Of a DNA stretch of 64,000 nucleotides, positions 35,980-44,720 are shown one piece after another. Where the stretch lies: positions 71,667 to 135,666 of the forward strand of contig CAZSDK010000008.1 of NCBI GenBank assembly GCA_964605655.1, in the 5' to 3' direction. Below the pieces are notes generated by a model. That model was not told the origin of the DNA. It worked only from the letters and a program-made list of their open reading frames with translations, and ran no database searches. Source of the DNA: JAKLIX01 sp964605655 (GTDB taxonomy: Bacteria > Bacteroidota > Bacteroidia > Bacteroidales > CAIXZF01). Position numbers and translations under genes: made by a program. The number at the start of each line of letters is the position of its first letter. Positions within the stretch are counted from its first letter, which is position 1.

Positions 35980-37905
35980 ATGAAGAGACCACGCATTTCT
36001 AATTGGCTTATCCTAATCTGCCTTCTGGCGGGCGGTACACTGAGATCTCAATCCACCTGGGGTGATTACACTTTGTACGCCACACAAAACGGGACCAAGG
36101 CTTATCTGATCAACATGAGCGGCGCAACGTATCATACCTGGACATTCGCCTCTTCGGCAAGGACAGCCTATTCTACGTATATGCTTCCCGGTGGTACCCT
36201 GGTCAGAACAGTATCATACTCTGGTAATGTCCTCTGGGGGGGTGGTATGACTGGCAGGGTACAGAAAGTGGACTGGAACGGAAATGTTCTCTGGGACTAT
36301 ACCCATTCAACTTCAACCTACTGCCTTCATCATGATATTTGTCCTATGCCTAATGGGAATGTCCTCATGATTGCCTATGAAGTGAAAACATCTTCTCAGG
36401 CTCAGCAGGCCGGTTGTTCGTCTGCCATCACCATCTGGTCGGAAAAGATCATTGAAGTACAGCCTACGGGAGCTACCACAGGCAACATCGTATGGGAATG
36501 GCATTTCTGGGATCACCTGTGCCAGAACGTGAACCCATCATTGCCCAACTATGTGTCCTCTATCGTGCAACATCCTGAACTGTTAAATATTAACTATAAT
36601 CCTCAAAAAGACTGGATTCATGCCAATGGTATCGATTACAATGCTGAGCTTGACCAGATTGTGGTCAGTTCCCACATGTTGAATGAATTTTATGTCATCG
36701 ACCATAGTACAACTACAGCCGAGGCTGCCGGGCATACCGGTGGAAACTCCGGCAGGGGAGGCGACTTCCTGTACCGCTGGGGCAACCCACCTGCCTACCA
36801 GGCTTCCGGGACCAAGATTTTCAACGTAGTTCATGATGCCCACTGGGTGCCCAATAATTGTCCGAAAGCCGGGTATTTCTCTGCTTTCAATAACAAAGGC
36901 GGTACCAATAATAAGACCTGCATCGACCTGGTGAATCCGCCTTACAACGGATATAATTATTCCATCACCCCTGGCCAGGCCTATACTCCTGCTTCCTACA
37001 ACTGGCGTCATACCTATTCAGGAACCGCAACCCAGGACCTTGGTAATGCCCAGCAGCTCCCCAATGGGAATACCCTCATCTGTATAGCCATGTCCGGCTA
37101 TATCTATGAGATTGATTCAAACCAAACGGTAGTATGGTCGAAGACCATTTCCGGTTCATCGGCCCACGCCTACAGGTACACAGCAGCTTATACTAATGGT
37201 CTCAGTGCCACGGCATCCTCCACCCCTCCCTCAGTCTGCCTTGGAGATACCATACAGCTGAATGTAGTGCCCACCGGCGGGACCTCTTATACCTATTCCT
37301 GGTCTTCCAATCAGGGCGGATTTTCTTCCTCCCTCCAGAATCCTGTTCTTGTACCCGCGATCAGTACCACCTATTATGTTACTGTCTATAATGGCACCGA
37401 CAGTGTTATCACTACGGTCACCGTACCGGTTTATCCTTTGCCGGCCGCTCCGGTCATCACCGCCAATGGCAATACCTTGTCGTCCTCAACGGGCTTTGCC
37501 TATCAGTGGTTCTTTAATGGGGTAGCTGTCAATGGTGCCACCGGGCAGTCACTGTCACCCACTCAGGACGGGGATTACCAGGTTCAGGTGACCAGCCAGA
37601 ACGGGTGTTTGTCTGATTTGTCAGCCCCCTTTAACTTTGTGTACTCAGGACTGGATGAATGGAACAAAGAACAACTTCTATCGGTCTATCCCAACCCGGC
37701 TAATGATTATTTGAACCTTGAAGGTCAGATGACCCGGCAACCACATTTTGAGGTAAGTCTTTACGATCTTGTTGGTAACCGGGTTATTCACCTTGCCAAT
37801 GAGAAGGTGATCAACATAGGCAGCCTTCGGAATGGTATCTATTTCCTTACAGTAAAAACGGGGGAATCGGGACCGGTATCCAGAAGAATTTGCGTCACAA
37901 AATAA
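35980..37905 (+). CDS. Arylsulfotransferase-like propeller protein with T9SS sorting domain
   Basis: A 641-residue secreted protein. The signal peptide is MKRPRISNWLILICLLAGGTLRSQ-like. Residues about 25-390 match the ASST-like propeller family (PF05935): WDYTHSTSTYCLHHDICPMPNGNVL, DWIHANGIDYN and VHDAHWVPNN carry the His residues expected near the active site. ASST enzymes move sulfate between phenols in the periplasm; many T9SS relatives are uncharacterised. After two immunoglobulin-like or PKD-like domains (about 400-550) comes the T9SS domain (VYPNPANDY). It begins 33 bp after the CotH gene and precedes the reg_prop gene by 12 bp, so the three may form one unit. Confidence 0.85.
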   Translation: MKRPRISNWLILICLLAGGTLRSQSTWGDYTLYATQNGTKAYLINMSGATYHTWTFASSARTAYSTYMLPGGTLVRTVSYSGNVLWGGGMTGRVQKVDWNGNVLWDYTHSTSTYCLHHDICPMPNGNVLMIAYEVKTSSQAQQAGCSSAITIWSEKIIEVQPTGATTGNIVWEWHFWDHLCQNVNPSLPNYVSSIVQHPELLNINYNPQKDWIHANGIDYNAELDQIVVSSHMLNEFYVIDHSTTTAEAAGHTGGNSGRGGDFLYRWGNPPAYQASGTKIFNVVHDAHWVPNNCPKAGYFSAFNNKGGTNNKTCIDLVNPPYNGYNYSITPGQAYTPASYNWRHTYSGTATQDLGNAQQLPNGNTLICIAMSGYIYEIDSNQTVVWSKTISGSSAHAYRYTAAYTNGLSATASSTPPSVCLGDTIQLNVVPTGGTSYTYSWSSNQGGFSSSLQNPVLVPAISTTYYVTVYNGTDSVITTVTVPVYPLPAAPVITANGNTLSSSTGFAYQWFFNGVAVNGATGQSLSPTQDGDYQVQVTSQNGCLSDLSAPFNFVYSGLDEWNKEQLLSVYPNPANDYLNLEGQMTRQPHFEVSLYDLVGNRVIHLANEKVINIGSLRNGIYFLTVKTGESGPVSRRICVTK

Positions 37906-37917
37906 TCTGATGAAACT

Positions 37918-39132
37918 ATGAAAACTATCGCTCGTTGTCTTTTTACTTGCCTTTTCTTCATTGTGCTCAGTGCCCATGCACAGGTGAGTTTTGTGAATTA
38001 TACCACCGCTAATGGACTGCCAGATAACTATGTGCTGGGGGTAGCCCTCGACCAGTCAGGAAATCGGTGGTTTGCCACCCAGGCTGGTGTCAGTATGTTT
38101 AACAATAGTACCTGGACCACTTATACCACAGCCCAGGGACTGGTTGATAACTATATCAATTGTATCGCCGTCGACAACAGCCAGCATGTCTGGGCTGGCA
38201 CCGATGTGGGTTTGTGCCGGTACAACGGTAGCACCTGGACGGTCTTTACCACTGCCGATGGTCTGGTTGATAATACCATCAATTATGTTGCCCCTGGAGC
38301 AGGTCAGGATGTATGGATCGGTACCACGGGCGGACTTTCCAAATATGATGGGTCCGGGTTTACCAACTATACCAATTTCAATGGTCTTCCTTCCGACCTC
38401 ATTATCTCTGTTGCCATGGATTCCACTGAGAATATGTGGTTCGGAACCGTGTTGGGCGGACTTGTCAAGTTTGACGGCAACTCTTTTACCACCATTACCA
38501 CAGACGACAGCCTGGCAGACAATACCGTGAATACCATTCTCATTGACGGCCAGGGGAATAAGTGGGTGGGTACGATGAGCGGTCTAAGCCACTTTGGTGC
38601 CAATGATCAATGGATAGAGAACTTCAGGGTGCTGAACGGACTTTCCAGCAACTTTGTGAGAGACCTCGATTTTGATTCCCACCACTGGTTATGGATAGGA
38701 TATTATGATGATTATAACTTTGAAGGTGGATTGACCATGTACAACGGATCTCAGTTTACCTCGTGGAAAGTCGTTGATGGTTTGGTGGACAACCTGGTTA
38801 AACGGATTGCCATCGACGAGGCCAACCAGGTTTGGGTGGCAACCGGAGGTGGGGTCTCCAAACTCATACCCAATAACCTTGGCTTAGAAGATCATTCTGA
38901 AGCATCTGTCATCACCATGTTCCCCAATCCGGCCAATGATTTCCTTTACCTTGACCCGGATCAGGGGATAAAGGCTCCCCTGCAGATATACAACGCCCAA
39001 GGGTCCCTGTTGTACCAGAAGCAATCTGATGGAACCCGGATCACGGTTGACCTTTCCACCTGGAGTGGAGGTGTATACCTGGTCCGCTACGGAAGCGTGA
39101 TAAAAAAGCTGGTGATTACCGGCGGGTTATAG
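37918..39132 (+). CDS. Two-component-regulator-propeller protein with T9SS sorting domain
   Basis: A 404-residue secreted protein. After the signal peptide (ending SAHAQ) there are about seven reg_prop repeats of the form D-x-x-x-N-x-W-x-G-T-x-x-G-L/V (for example GNRWFATQAGVSMF, QHVWAGTDVGLCRY, QDVWIGTTGGLSKY, ENMWFGTVLGGLVKF). These build one beta-propeller of the kind found outside hybrid two-component sensors, but here with no kinase part. The C-terminus is a T9SS sorting domain (MFPNPANDF). Probably cell-surface or secreted; ligand unknown. Confidence 0.9.
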   Translation: MKTIARCLFTCLFFIVLSAHAQVSFVNYTTANGLPDNYVLGVALDQSGNRWFATQAGVSMFNNSTWTTYTTAQGLVDNYINCIAVDNSQHVWAGTDVGLCRYNGSTWTVFTTADGLVDNTINYVAPGAGQDVWIGTTGGLSKYDGSGFTNYTNFNGLPSDLIISVAMDSTENMWFGTVLGGLVKFDGNSFTTITTDDSLADNTVNTILIDGQGNKWVGTMSGLSHFGANDQWIENFRVLNGLSSNFVRDLDFDSHHWLWIGYYDDYNFEGGLTMYNGSQFTSWKVVDGLVDNLVKRIAIDEANQVWVATGGGVSKLIPNNLGLEDHSEASVITMFPNPANDFLYLDPDQGIKAPLQIYNAQGSLLYQKQSDGTRITVDLSTWSGGVYLVRYGSVIKKLVITGGL

Positions 39133-39192
39133 GATTATGGTTCATAATCTTTTGAGAACAGATCTGTCAATTTGTATTTAGAGATTTGTAAG

Positions 39193-39594
39193 ATGCGTCA
39201 ATTATTAAGGTCATTATTGGTCCTCCTAACGATGGTCACCATCCTGACTTCCTGCAAAAAGGAAGAAGGGGAAGGGGGCACCTCAAGCATTATAGGCAAA
39301 GTGTATGTGAAGGATTACAACGATACCTTCACTGTTCTCGAAGACGAGTATTACGGACAGGAAGTGGATGTCTACATCATTTATGGTGATGATGTGAGTT
39401 TTGGCGACCGCACGAGGACCAATTATGACGGTACCTATGAATTTAAATATTTAAGAAAGGGGACTTACCACGTCTATGCCTATTCCAAAGATTCGACTTT
39501 GCAGTCAAATGCCCTCGTCCCGGTCATTCAAACTGTGGAGATCAGTAAAAACAGTCAGGAAGTGCAGGTATCTGATCTGGTCGTTTTTGATTGA
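39193..39594 (+). CDS. Small lipoprotein
   Basis: About 133 residues from the ATG at 39193 (a TTG 21 bases earlier is possible but less likely). The lipobox ILTSCKK places a lipidated Cys at about residue 20, followed by a Glu/Gly-rich linker. The rest is one beta-rich domain with the strand pattern of a transthyretin/carboxypeptidase-regulatory-like fold (TNYDGTYEFKYLRKGTYHVYAYS). Probably anchored in the outer membrane. Function unknown. Confidence 0.8.
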   Translation: MRQLLRSLLVLLTMVTILTSCKKEEGEGGTSSIIGKVYVKDYNDTFTVLEDEYYGQEVDVYIIYGDDVSFGDRTRTNYDGTYEFKYLRKGTYHVYAYSKDSTLQSNALVPVIQTVEISKNSQEVQVSDLVVFD

Positions 39595-39645
39595 GATGCG
39601 TTCCTTTATTTAATTCTGCTCCATTCACGATAAAATGTCATTAAC

Positions 39646-40203
39646 ATGAGATACCTGCTGATCATCAGTTTGTTGCTCTTTGGGTTTTCATCCCAGGCTC
39701 AAAACAAAAAGGAAATCAGGAACAAGAAAATAAAAACGGTCACTGTTTGGACCACCGATGCGAACAGTGATCACAAGTATAAGGAATCTGAAGAAGCATA
39801 TAATAAGGACGGGCAATTACTTCTGAAGGTGGAGTATGAGAAAGACGGCGGTATCAGGAAGAAAGAAACCGCAACCTTTGACGGGGCAGGAAACAAGACG
39901 GCTGAAACATTCTATTGTCCTAAAGAAGGTAGAAATGAGAAGACTACCTGGAAATATAATGTTGTGAATGATAAGCTGGAGGAGACAGAATATAACGGGA
40001 GCGGCAAAGTGGTCAAAAGGACGACATTTTCATACAATGCCAATGGTGATAAAGTTTCTGAGACTGTTTTTGATGGTTCAGGAGTCGTCCTGAAGAAGAT
40101 GACCTATACCTACAACAACAAAAAGCTGAAGGAAATAAAGCAGACTTTTGATGCCTCTGGTAAGCTGGAATCAACAAAGGCATACAGCTATGAGTACTAT
40201 TAG
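39646..40203 (+). CDS. Secreted YD-repeat-like protein
   Basis: A 185-residue protein with a signal peptide (ending SSQAQ). The mature part is a Lys-rich run of short beta repeats of the form Y-[ND]-x-x-G-x-x-x-x-x, such as YNKDGQLLLKVEYE, FDGAGNKTAE and YNANGDKVSE, resembling YD/RHS-type strands. It is common in Bacteroidota and of unknown function. It stands after the small lipoprotein and ends 10 bp from the convergent NuoE-like gene of hydrogenase operon II, with no terminator visible between them. Confidence 0.75.
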   Translation: MRYLLIISLLLFGFSSQAQNKKEIRNKKIKTVTVWTTDANSDHKYKESEEAYNKDGQLLLKVEYEKDGGIRKKETATFDGAGNKTAETFYCPKEGRNEKTTWKYNVVNDKLEETEYNGSGKVVKRTTFSYNANGDKVSETVFDGSGVVLKKMTYTYNNKKLKEIKQTFDASGKLESTKAYSYEYY

Positions 40204-40213
40204 AAAGTCTGGA

Positions 40214-40696
40214 TTATTCGAATTCCTTTAGGATATCCTTCACCCCGTCGGGAGAAACCCTGCCATAAACTTTGTCACCAATGGTCACCACGGGTGCCAG
40301 TCCGCAGGCTCCCACACAGCGAAGACATGAAATAGAGAACTTTCCGTCGGCAGTAGTCTCTCCAACGTTAACAGCCAGGATTCTCTTAAACTCTTCCAGT
40401 ACTTTTTCGGCTCCTCTTACATAACAGGCTGTTCCCATACAAATGGAAACAGGATGTAGCCCTTTGGGCTGCATGCTGAAAAAGGAATAAAAGGTTACCA
40501 CTCCGAATACTTTTGCAACGGGAAGTTTCATCTCTTCAGCGACAATCTCCTGCACTTCAGCCGGGAGGTAGCCAAAGATGCTCTGAGCTTTGTGGAGGAC
40601 GTTGATGAGTTCTTTTGGGTCGTTATGGAAAGATTGGCAGACTTCTTTAAGCTGTTCAACCTGCCTGGGTTTCAATTGGACTTTGATGTGTGACAT
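40214..40696 (-). CDS. hydC: NuoE-like [2Fe-2S] subunit, operon II
   Basis: A 160-residue thioredoxin-like ferredoxin subunit. Cluster ligands are CMGTAC (Cx4C) and CVGAC (Cx3C); the helical half contains FGYLPAEVQE and KVFGVVTFYSFF. It passes electrons within the hydrogenase complex next to the flavin site. It is last in operon II, starting 12 bp after the HydA stop, an order that differs from operons I and III, where the NuoE-like gene comes first. Confidence 0.95.
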   Translation of the reverse strand: MSHIKVQLKPRQVEQLKEVCQSFHNDPKELINVLHKAQSIFGYLPAEVQEIVAEEMKLPVAKVFGVVTFYSFFSMQPKGLHPVSICMGTACYVRGAEKVLEEFKRILAVNVGETTADGKFSISCLRCVGACGLAPVVTIGDKVYGRVSPDGVKDILKEFE

Positions 40697-40708
40697 AAAG
40701 CAATGCTA

Positions 40709-42490
40709 TTATCCTTCTATTATCTGATTGATTTTTCTGTTAAAATAATGAGTATGAAGGAGATGATGTGATTTTTCGGATAGGGGTGCGGTCAGGAACT
40801 CTTCATAAAGAGTAATAATGTCCGGATTTTCATGTGATTTCCTGATGGGTTTCCGGGCATCTTCCAGGTACAGGGCTTTCTGACGTGCCTGCACGACAGA
40901 AAAATCGCCATGGTGATATGGCTGACCGCCTCCACCGATGCATCCTCCCGGGCAAGCCATAATTTCTATGGCATGAAACTGGGATTTACCGCTCTTGATT
41001 TCATCCAACAGTACACGAGCATTTCCAAGTCCGTGAGCGATCCCGATACGTACAGGCAGGCCGTCGAAGTCGATGGTAGCTGACCGGACAAAGTCCAGTC
41101 CTCGTAGTTCTTCGAAGTCAAGTCGGGGTAATTTCTTACCGGTGTGTAGTTCGTAGGCAGTTCTTACAGCTGCTTCGATGACACCGCCTGTCGTACCAAA
41201 AATGACACTGGCGCCTGTTGATTCACCCATGGGTCGGTCGAAATCTTCCTCCTTCAGCGACTTGAAGTCGATGTTGGCCTGTGTGATGAGATGGGCAAGT
41301 TCACGAGTAGAGAGGGCAAGATCAACGTCCGGGTTTCCTTCGCAGGAAAATTCGGGGCGTGTGCATTCATATTTTTTTGCCAGGCAGGGCATGATGGAGA
41401 CGACCACCATATCCTTCCGTTCAATGCCGAGCTTATCGGCGAGGTAGGTTTTGGCCACAGCCCCGAACATTTGCTGAGGAGATTTGGCAGTAGAAGGTAC
41501 ATCAATCATCTCGGGGTAGTGGTGTTCAAAAAAGTTGACCCAGCCGGGGCAGCAGGAGGTCAGAATGGGTAGTTTCACGGTGGGATCACCCTTCAGATGG
41601 CGGGTCAGACGGTCTAACAGCTCGCTGCCTTCTTCCATGATAGTCAGGTCAGCGGCGAAGTCAGTATCGAAAACATAATCAAATCCAAGTTGTCTCAAAG
41701 CGGTCACCATCTGACCGGTGACCAGGGTCCCGGGCTCAAGCCCGAATGCTTCACCCAGGGCAGCTCTTACCGCCGGGGCAGTCTGAACGACCACTTTCTT
41801 GGAGGGATCAGCCAGTGCATTCAGCACAGCCCTGGTGTGGTCCTGCTCCGTCAGGGCCCCGGTTGGGCAAACCGTGACACACTGCCCGCAATAAGTGCAG
41901 GTAGAGTGGTCTAGATTCATCTCGAAAGCAGGTGCAACAACGGCTTCAAAACCTCTGTTGATGGCAGAAAGGACTCCGACAGTCTGGAATTCATTGCACA
42001 TCATCTCGCAGCGGCGGCAGAGGATGCACTTGTCTATATCGCGGATGATGGCCGGAGAGGTGTCTTTACGGTAGGTGGACTTTTTCCCCTGGTAGTGGAT
42101 TTCCCTGATCCCCAGCTTCTGGGCAAGAGATTGTAATTCACATTCGCCTGATTTTGTGCAAACCAGACAGTCGAAAGGATGGTCAGAAAGGATGAGTTCC
42201 AAAACAGTCCGACGAGCGTTGAGTACCCTGATATTATGGGTATGAACGACCATCCCTTCGAGGCATTCCGTAACACAGGCCGGAGCCAGGTTTTTTCTTC
42301 CCTGCACTTCAACCACACATATCCTGCAACCTCCCGGTTTGTTTTCCAGATGTAAATCTTCCAGATGAAAATGGCATAAGGTGGGTATTTCGATGCCAAC
42401 CTGTCTGGCGGCTTGAAGTATCGTAGTCTTACTGGGTACTTCTACCTTTTTTGTGTCTATTGTAAGTTGAATCGTTTCCATGTGTCTCAT
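40709..42490 (-). CDS. hydA: [FeFe]-hydrogenase catalytic subunit, operon II
   Basis: A 593-residue catalytic subunit with the full set of clusters: [2Fe-2S] C39/55/58/72, His-ligated [4Fe-4S] H104/C108/C111/C117, two ferredoxin clusters (C155/158/161/165, C198/201/204/208). The H-cluster motifs are canonical: TSCCPGW (C313, C314), IMPCLAKKYE (C369, K372) and MACPGGC (C513, C517). The proton-path residues E287, E290 and the Ser of PSTAKSPQQ are all present. It should therefore be a fully active enzyme, in contrast to HydA of operon I. With its long NuoF partner it fits an electron-bifurcating hydrogenase that makes H2 from NADH and reduced ferredoxin. An ATG three codons downstream (42481) is an alternative start. 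Confidence 0.96.
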   Translation of the reverse strand: MRHMETIQLTIDTKKVEVPSKTTILQAARQVGIEIPTLCHFHLEDLHLENKPGGCRICVVEVQGRKNLAPACVTECLEGMVVHTHNIRVLNARRTVLELILSDHPFDCLVCTKSGECELQSLAQKLGIREIHYQGKKSTYRKDTSPAIIRDIDKCILCRRCEMMCNEFQTVGVLSAINRGFEAVVAPAFEMNLDHSTCTYCGQCVTVCPTGALTEQDHTRAVLNALADPSKKVVVQTAPAVRAALGEAFGLEPGTLVTGQMVTALRQLGFDYVFDTDFAADLTIMEEGSELLDRLTRHLKGDPTVKLPILTSCCPGWVNFFEHHYPEMIDVPSTAKSPQQMFGAVAKTYLADKLGIERKDMVVVSIMPCLAKKYECTRPEFSCEGNPDVDLALSTRELAHLITQANIDFKSLKEEDFDRPMGESTGASVIFGTTGGVIEAAVRTAYELHTGKKLPRLDFEELRGLDFVRSATIDFDGLPVRIGIAHGLGNARVLLDEIKSGKSQFHAIEIMACPGGCIGGGGQPYHHGDFSVVQARQKALYLEDARKPIRKSHENPDIITLYEEFLTAPLSEKSHHLLHTHYFNRKINQIIEG

Positions 42491-42509
42491 TCTTAACTTA
42501 AAGGCATGA

Positions 42510-44381
42510 TTAACTGATCAGTACTGCGTTGAACTTGCATCGTTCCATGCAGGCTCCGCACTTGATACAGATGCTCTGCTCAATCCGGTGAGGCATCTTT
42601 TTTTCTCCCGATATGGCGTTCACCGGACAGTTTCTGGCACAGGCCATGCAGCCTACGCATTGTTCCTCGTCAATGACATATTGCATCATGGCTTTACATA
42701 CACCGGCGCGGCATTTCTTATCCACCACGTGCTCCACGTATTCATCCCAGAAGTTGTCCAGGGTGGAAAGTACCGGGTTGGGAGAGGTCTGGCCCAGTCC
42801 GCATAAAGCCGTTTCCTTGATCACATTCCCCAGGTTTCTGAGGTTCTCCAGGTCTTCCATGGTGCCTTTCCCTTCCGTGATCTTTTCCAGGATCTCATGA
42901 AGTCTTTTGTTCCCAATTCTGCAGGGGGAACATTTGCCACAGGATTCTTCCACCGTGAAATCGAGGTAGAATTTGGCTACCGAGACCATACAGTCATCTT
43001 CATCCATCACGATCATACCACCTGAACCCATCATGGAACCGGCCTGGATCAGGTTGTCATAATCAATGGGAGTGTCCAGGTGCTTTTCCGTAAGACATCC
43101 ACCCGAAGGTCCGCCTGTTTGTACAGCCTTGAAAGCTTTGTCGTTCTGAATGCCTCCGCCGATCTCGTAGATGACGTCTTTCAGCCGGGTACCCATAGGC
43201 ACTTCAATAAGGCCGACCTTATTGATTTTTCCTGCAAGAGAAAAGACTTTTGTCCCTTTCGACTTGTCGGTGCCAATCTGTTTGAACCATTCAGGGCCTT
43301 TCAGGAAGATGGGTGGTATACAGGCGAAAGTCTCCACATTATTCACATTCGTGGGCTTGTTGAGGTAACCCGACTCAGCAGGGAAGGGTGGTTTTACGGT
43401 AGGTTCACCACGATGGCCTTCCATGGAATGGATCAGGGCTGTCTCCTCTCCACATACGAAGGCACCTGCACCATATTTAAGTTCTATATCGAAGCAAAAA
43501 GAAGTCCCCATGATCTGCTTTCCCAGCAAACCGTTGGTCCTGGCCTGGTCAATGGCTGTTTTAAGCCTTTCTATCGCAAGGGGGTACTCAGCCCTGATAT
43601 ACACCAGGCCCTGGTCAGCACCTATACAGTAACCGCAAATGGCCATGGCCTCTATCACCGAGTGGGGATCTCCTTCCAGAACGGAACGGTCCATAAAAGC
43701 TCCTGGGTCTCCTTCATCAGCGTTACAGACTACGTACTTCTGATCTGAGAGATTTTTGGCAGCAATTCTCCATTTGAGCCCCGTCGGAAATCCTCCGCCA
43801 CCTCTGCCACGTAACCCTGACTGGATCAGTTCTTCGATGGCGTCTTCCGGCTTCATATTCGTAAGAATCTGGGCCAAAGCCTGATAACCCTCATGAAGGA
43901 TATAATCATCAATACGACCGGGGTTGATCTTTCCACAATTTCTGAGTGCGATGCGAAGTTGTTTCGGACCGTCATGCTTCTCTTGGGCAAGAGGCTGCTT
44001 CAGGTCAACAGACTGGAAACCTGCCGGAATGACTCCTTCAGGCATCTCTCTTTTTTTGATGTACTTTTCAATGACCTCATCGGCCTTGCGTTCATCCACG
44101 TTACCGAAAACAACGGGCTCCCCTCCATTAAGGGTTACTTCAATGGTTGGTTCTGCATAACAGTAACCCATGCAACCGGTAGGGATGACCTCGGCTTCAA
44201 TATTTCTTTTTTCAAGCTCTTCAGTAAAATAGTCGTAGATAGTCCTGGCACCTGATGCGATACCACAAGTTGCCATGGCCACTTTAATGGTGACAATCAC
44301 TTCCGATTGTCTCGAAGCTTCTTTTTCCTGAAGCTCTTGCTTCCTTCGTTTTAATTCCACTGGGGATCCAATCAGACTCAT
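42510..44381 (-). CDS. hydB: NuoF-like NADH-binding flavoprotein subunit, operon II
   Basis: A 623-residue subunit from the ATG at 44381 (a TTG at 44405 would lengthen it by eight residues). The thioredoxin-like domain (about 30-130) has ATCGIASG and TGCMGYC; the FMN site is GRGGGGFPTGLKW; nucleotide motifs include CNADEGDPGAF and GAFVCGEETAL; the [4Fe-4S] motif is ESCGKCSPCRIG; two C-terminal ferredoxin motifs (CVGCMACARNCP, CIKCGACMERC) are present. This domain order is that of HydB in bifurcating hydrogenases. It is first in operon II. Promoter and Rex operator are visible upstream at 44451-44505. Confidence 0.95.
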   Translation of the reverse strand: MSLIGSPVELKRRKQELQEKEASRQSEVIVTIKVAMATCGIASGARTIYDYFTEELEKRNIEAEVIPTGCMGYCYAEPTIEVTLNGGEPVVFGNVDERKADEVIEKYIKKREMPEGVIPAGFQSVDLKQPLAQEKHDGPKQLRIALRNCGKINPGRIDDYILHEGYQALAQILTNMKPEDAIEELIQSGLRGRGGGGFPTGLKWRIAAKNLSDQKYVVCNADEGDPGAFMDRSVLEGDPHSVIEAMAICGYCIGADQGLVYIRAEYPLAIERLKTAIDQARTNGLLGKQIMGTSFCFDIELKYGAGAFVCGEETALIHSMEGHRGEPTVKPPFPAESGYLNKPTNVNNVETFACIPPIFLKGPEWFKQIGTDKSKGTKVFSLAGKINKVGLIEVPMGTRLKDVIYEIGGGIQNDKAFKAVQTGGPSGGCLTEKHLDTPIDYDNLIQAGSMMGSGGMIVMDEDDCMVSVAKFYLDFTVEESCGKCSPCRIGNKRLHEILEKITEGKGTMEDLENLRNLGNVIKETALCGLGQTSPNPVLSTLDNFWDEYVEHVVDKKCRAGVCKAMMQYVIDEEQCVGCMACARNCPVNAISGEKKMPHRIEQSICIKCGACMERCKFNAVLIS

Positions 44382-44450
44382 CGCGCAGATAATATTGGTA
44401 TTCAAGTATATGTGAACTAGACGGGGTGTTTATCAGTAAGAATCACACTG

Positions 44451-44479
44451 CAAAATTAGAAATAAAAACCATTCGTCAA
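44451..44479 (-). promoter_or_regulatory. Promoter of hydrogenase operon II
   Basis: On the minus strand TTG (44479-44477) is followed after 18 bp by TAATTTTG (44458-44451). The leader to the ATG at 44381 is about 60 bp. Confidence 0.7.
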
Positions 44480-44487
44480 GCATTTTA

Positions 44488-44505
44488 TTGTGAAATTATT
44501 AACAA
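44488..44505. promoter_or_regulatory. Rex operator II
   Basis: TTGTGAA-ATTA-TTAACAA, an 18-bp near-palindrome with the Rex pattern, 8 bp upstream of the promoter's TTG. The next 24 bases match those beside Rex operator I at 22 positions (44498-44521 against 11787-11810). A further TTAATAATTGTTAA lies at 44523-44536. The rest of the gap between 44537 and 44660 shows no feature. Confidence 0.75.
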
Positions 44506-44662
44506 TGTTAGCGAAATAACAGTTAATAATTGTTAAACCACCATCAGAGCCTCAGTCTGTCAATCTTATATAAATGATAATCAGTGTAATAACCGTGTTG
44601 GAAACCGGTCGGTCAAGGATGTTACTAAAAACAAGAAGCGAAGGAGAAGCTTTATCAAAACA

Positions 44663-44691
44663 AAGAGGCTGACCACGTGAGCCAGCCTCTT
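44663..44691 (-). terminator. Terminator of hydrogenase operon III
   Basis: A 9-bp perfect stem, AAGAGGCTG (44663-44671) and CAGCCTCTT (44683-44691), followed on the minus strand by TGTTTTG. It is 29 bp beyond the HydA stop and separates operon III from the promoter of operon II. Confidence 0.8.
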
Positions 44692-44720
44692 CTAAGTTTA
44701 GGTAGTATGGGTAGTATATT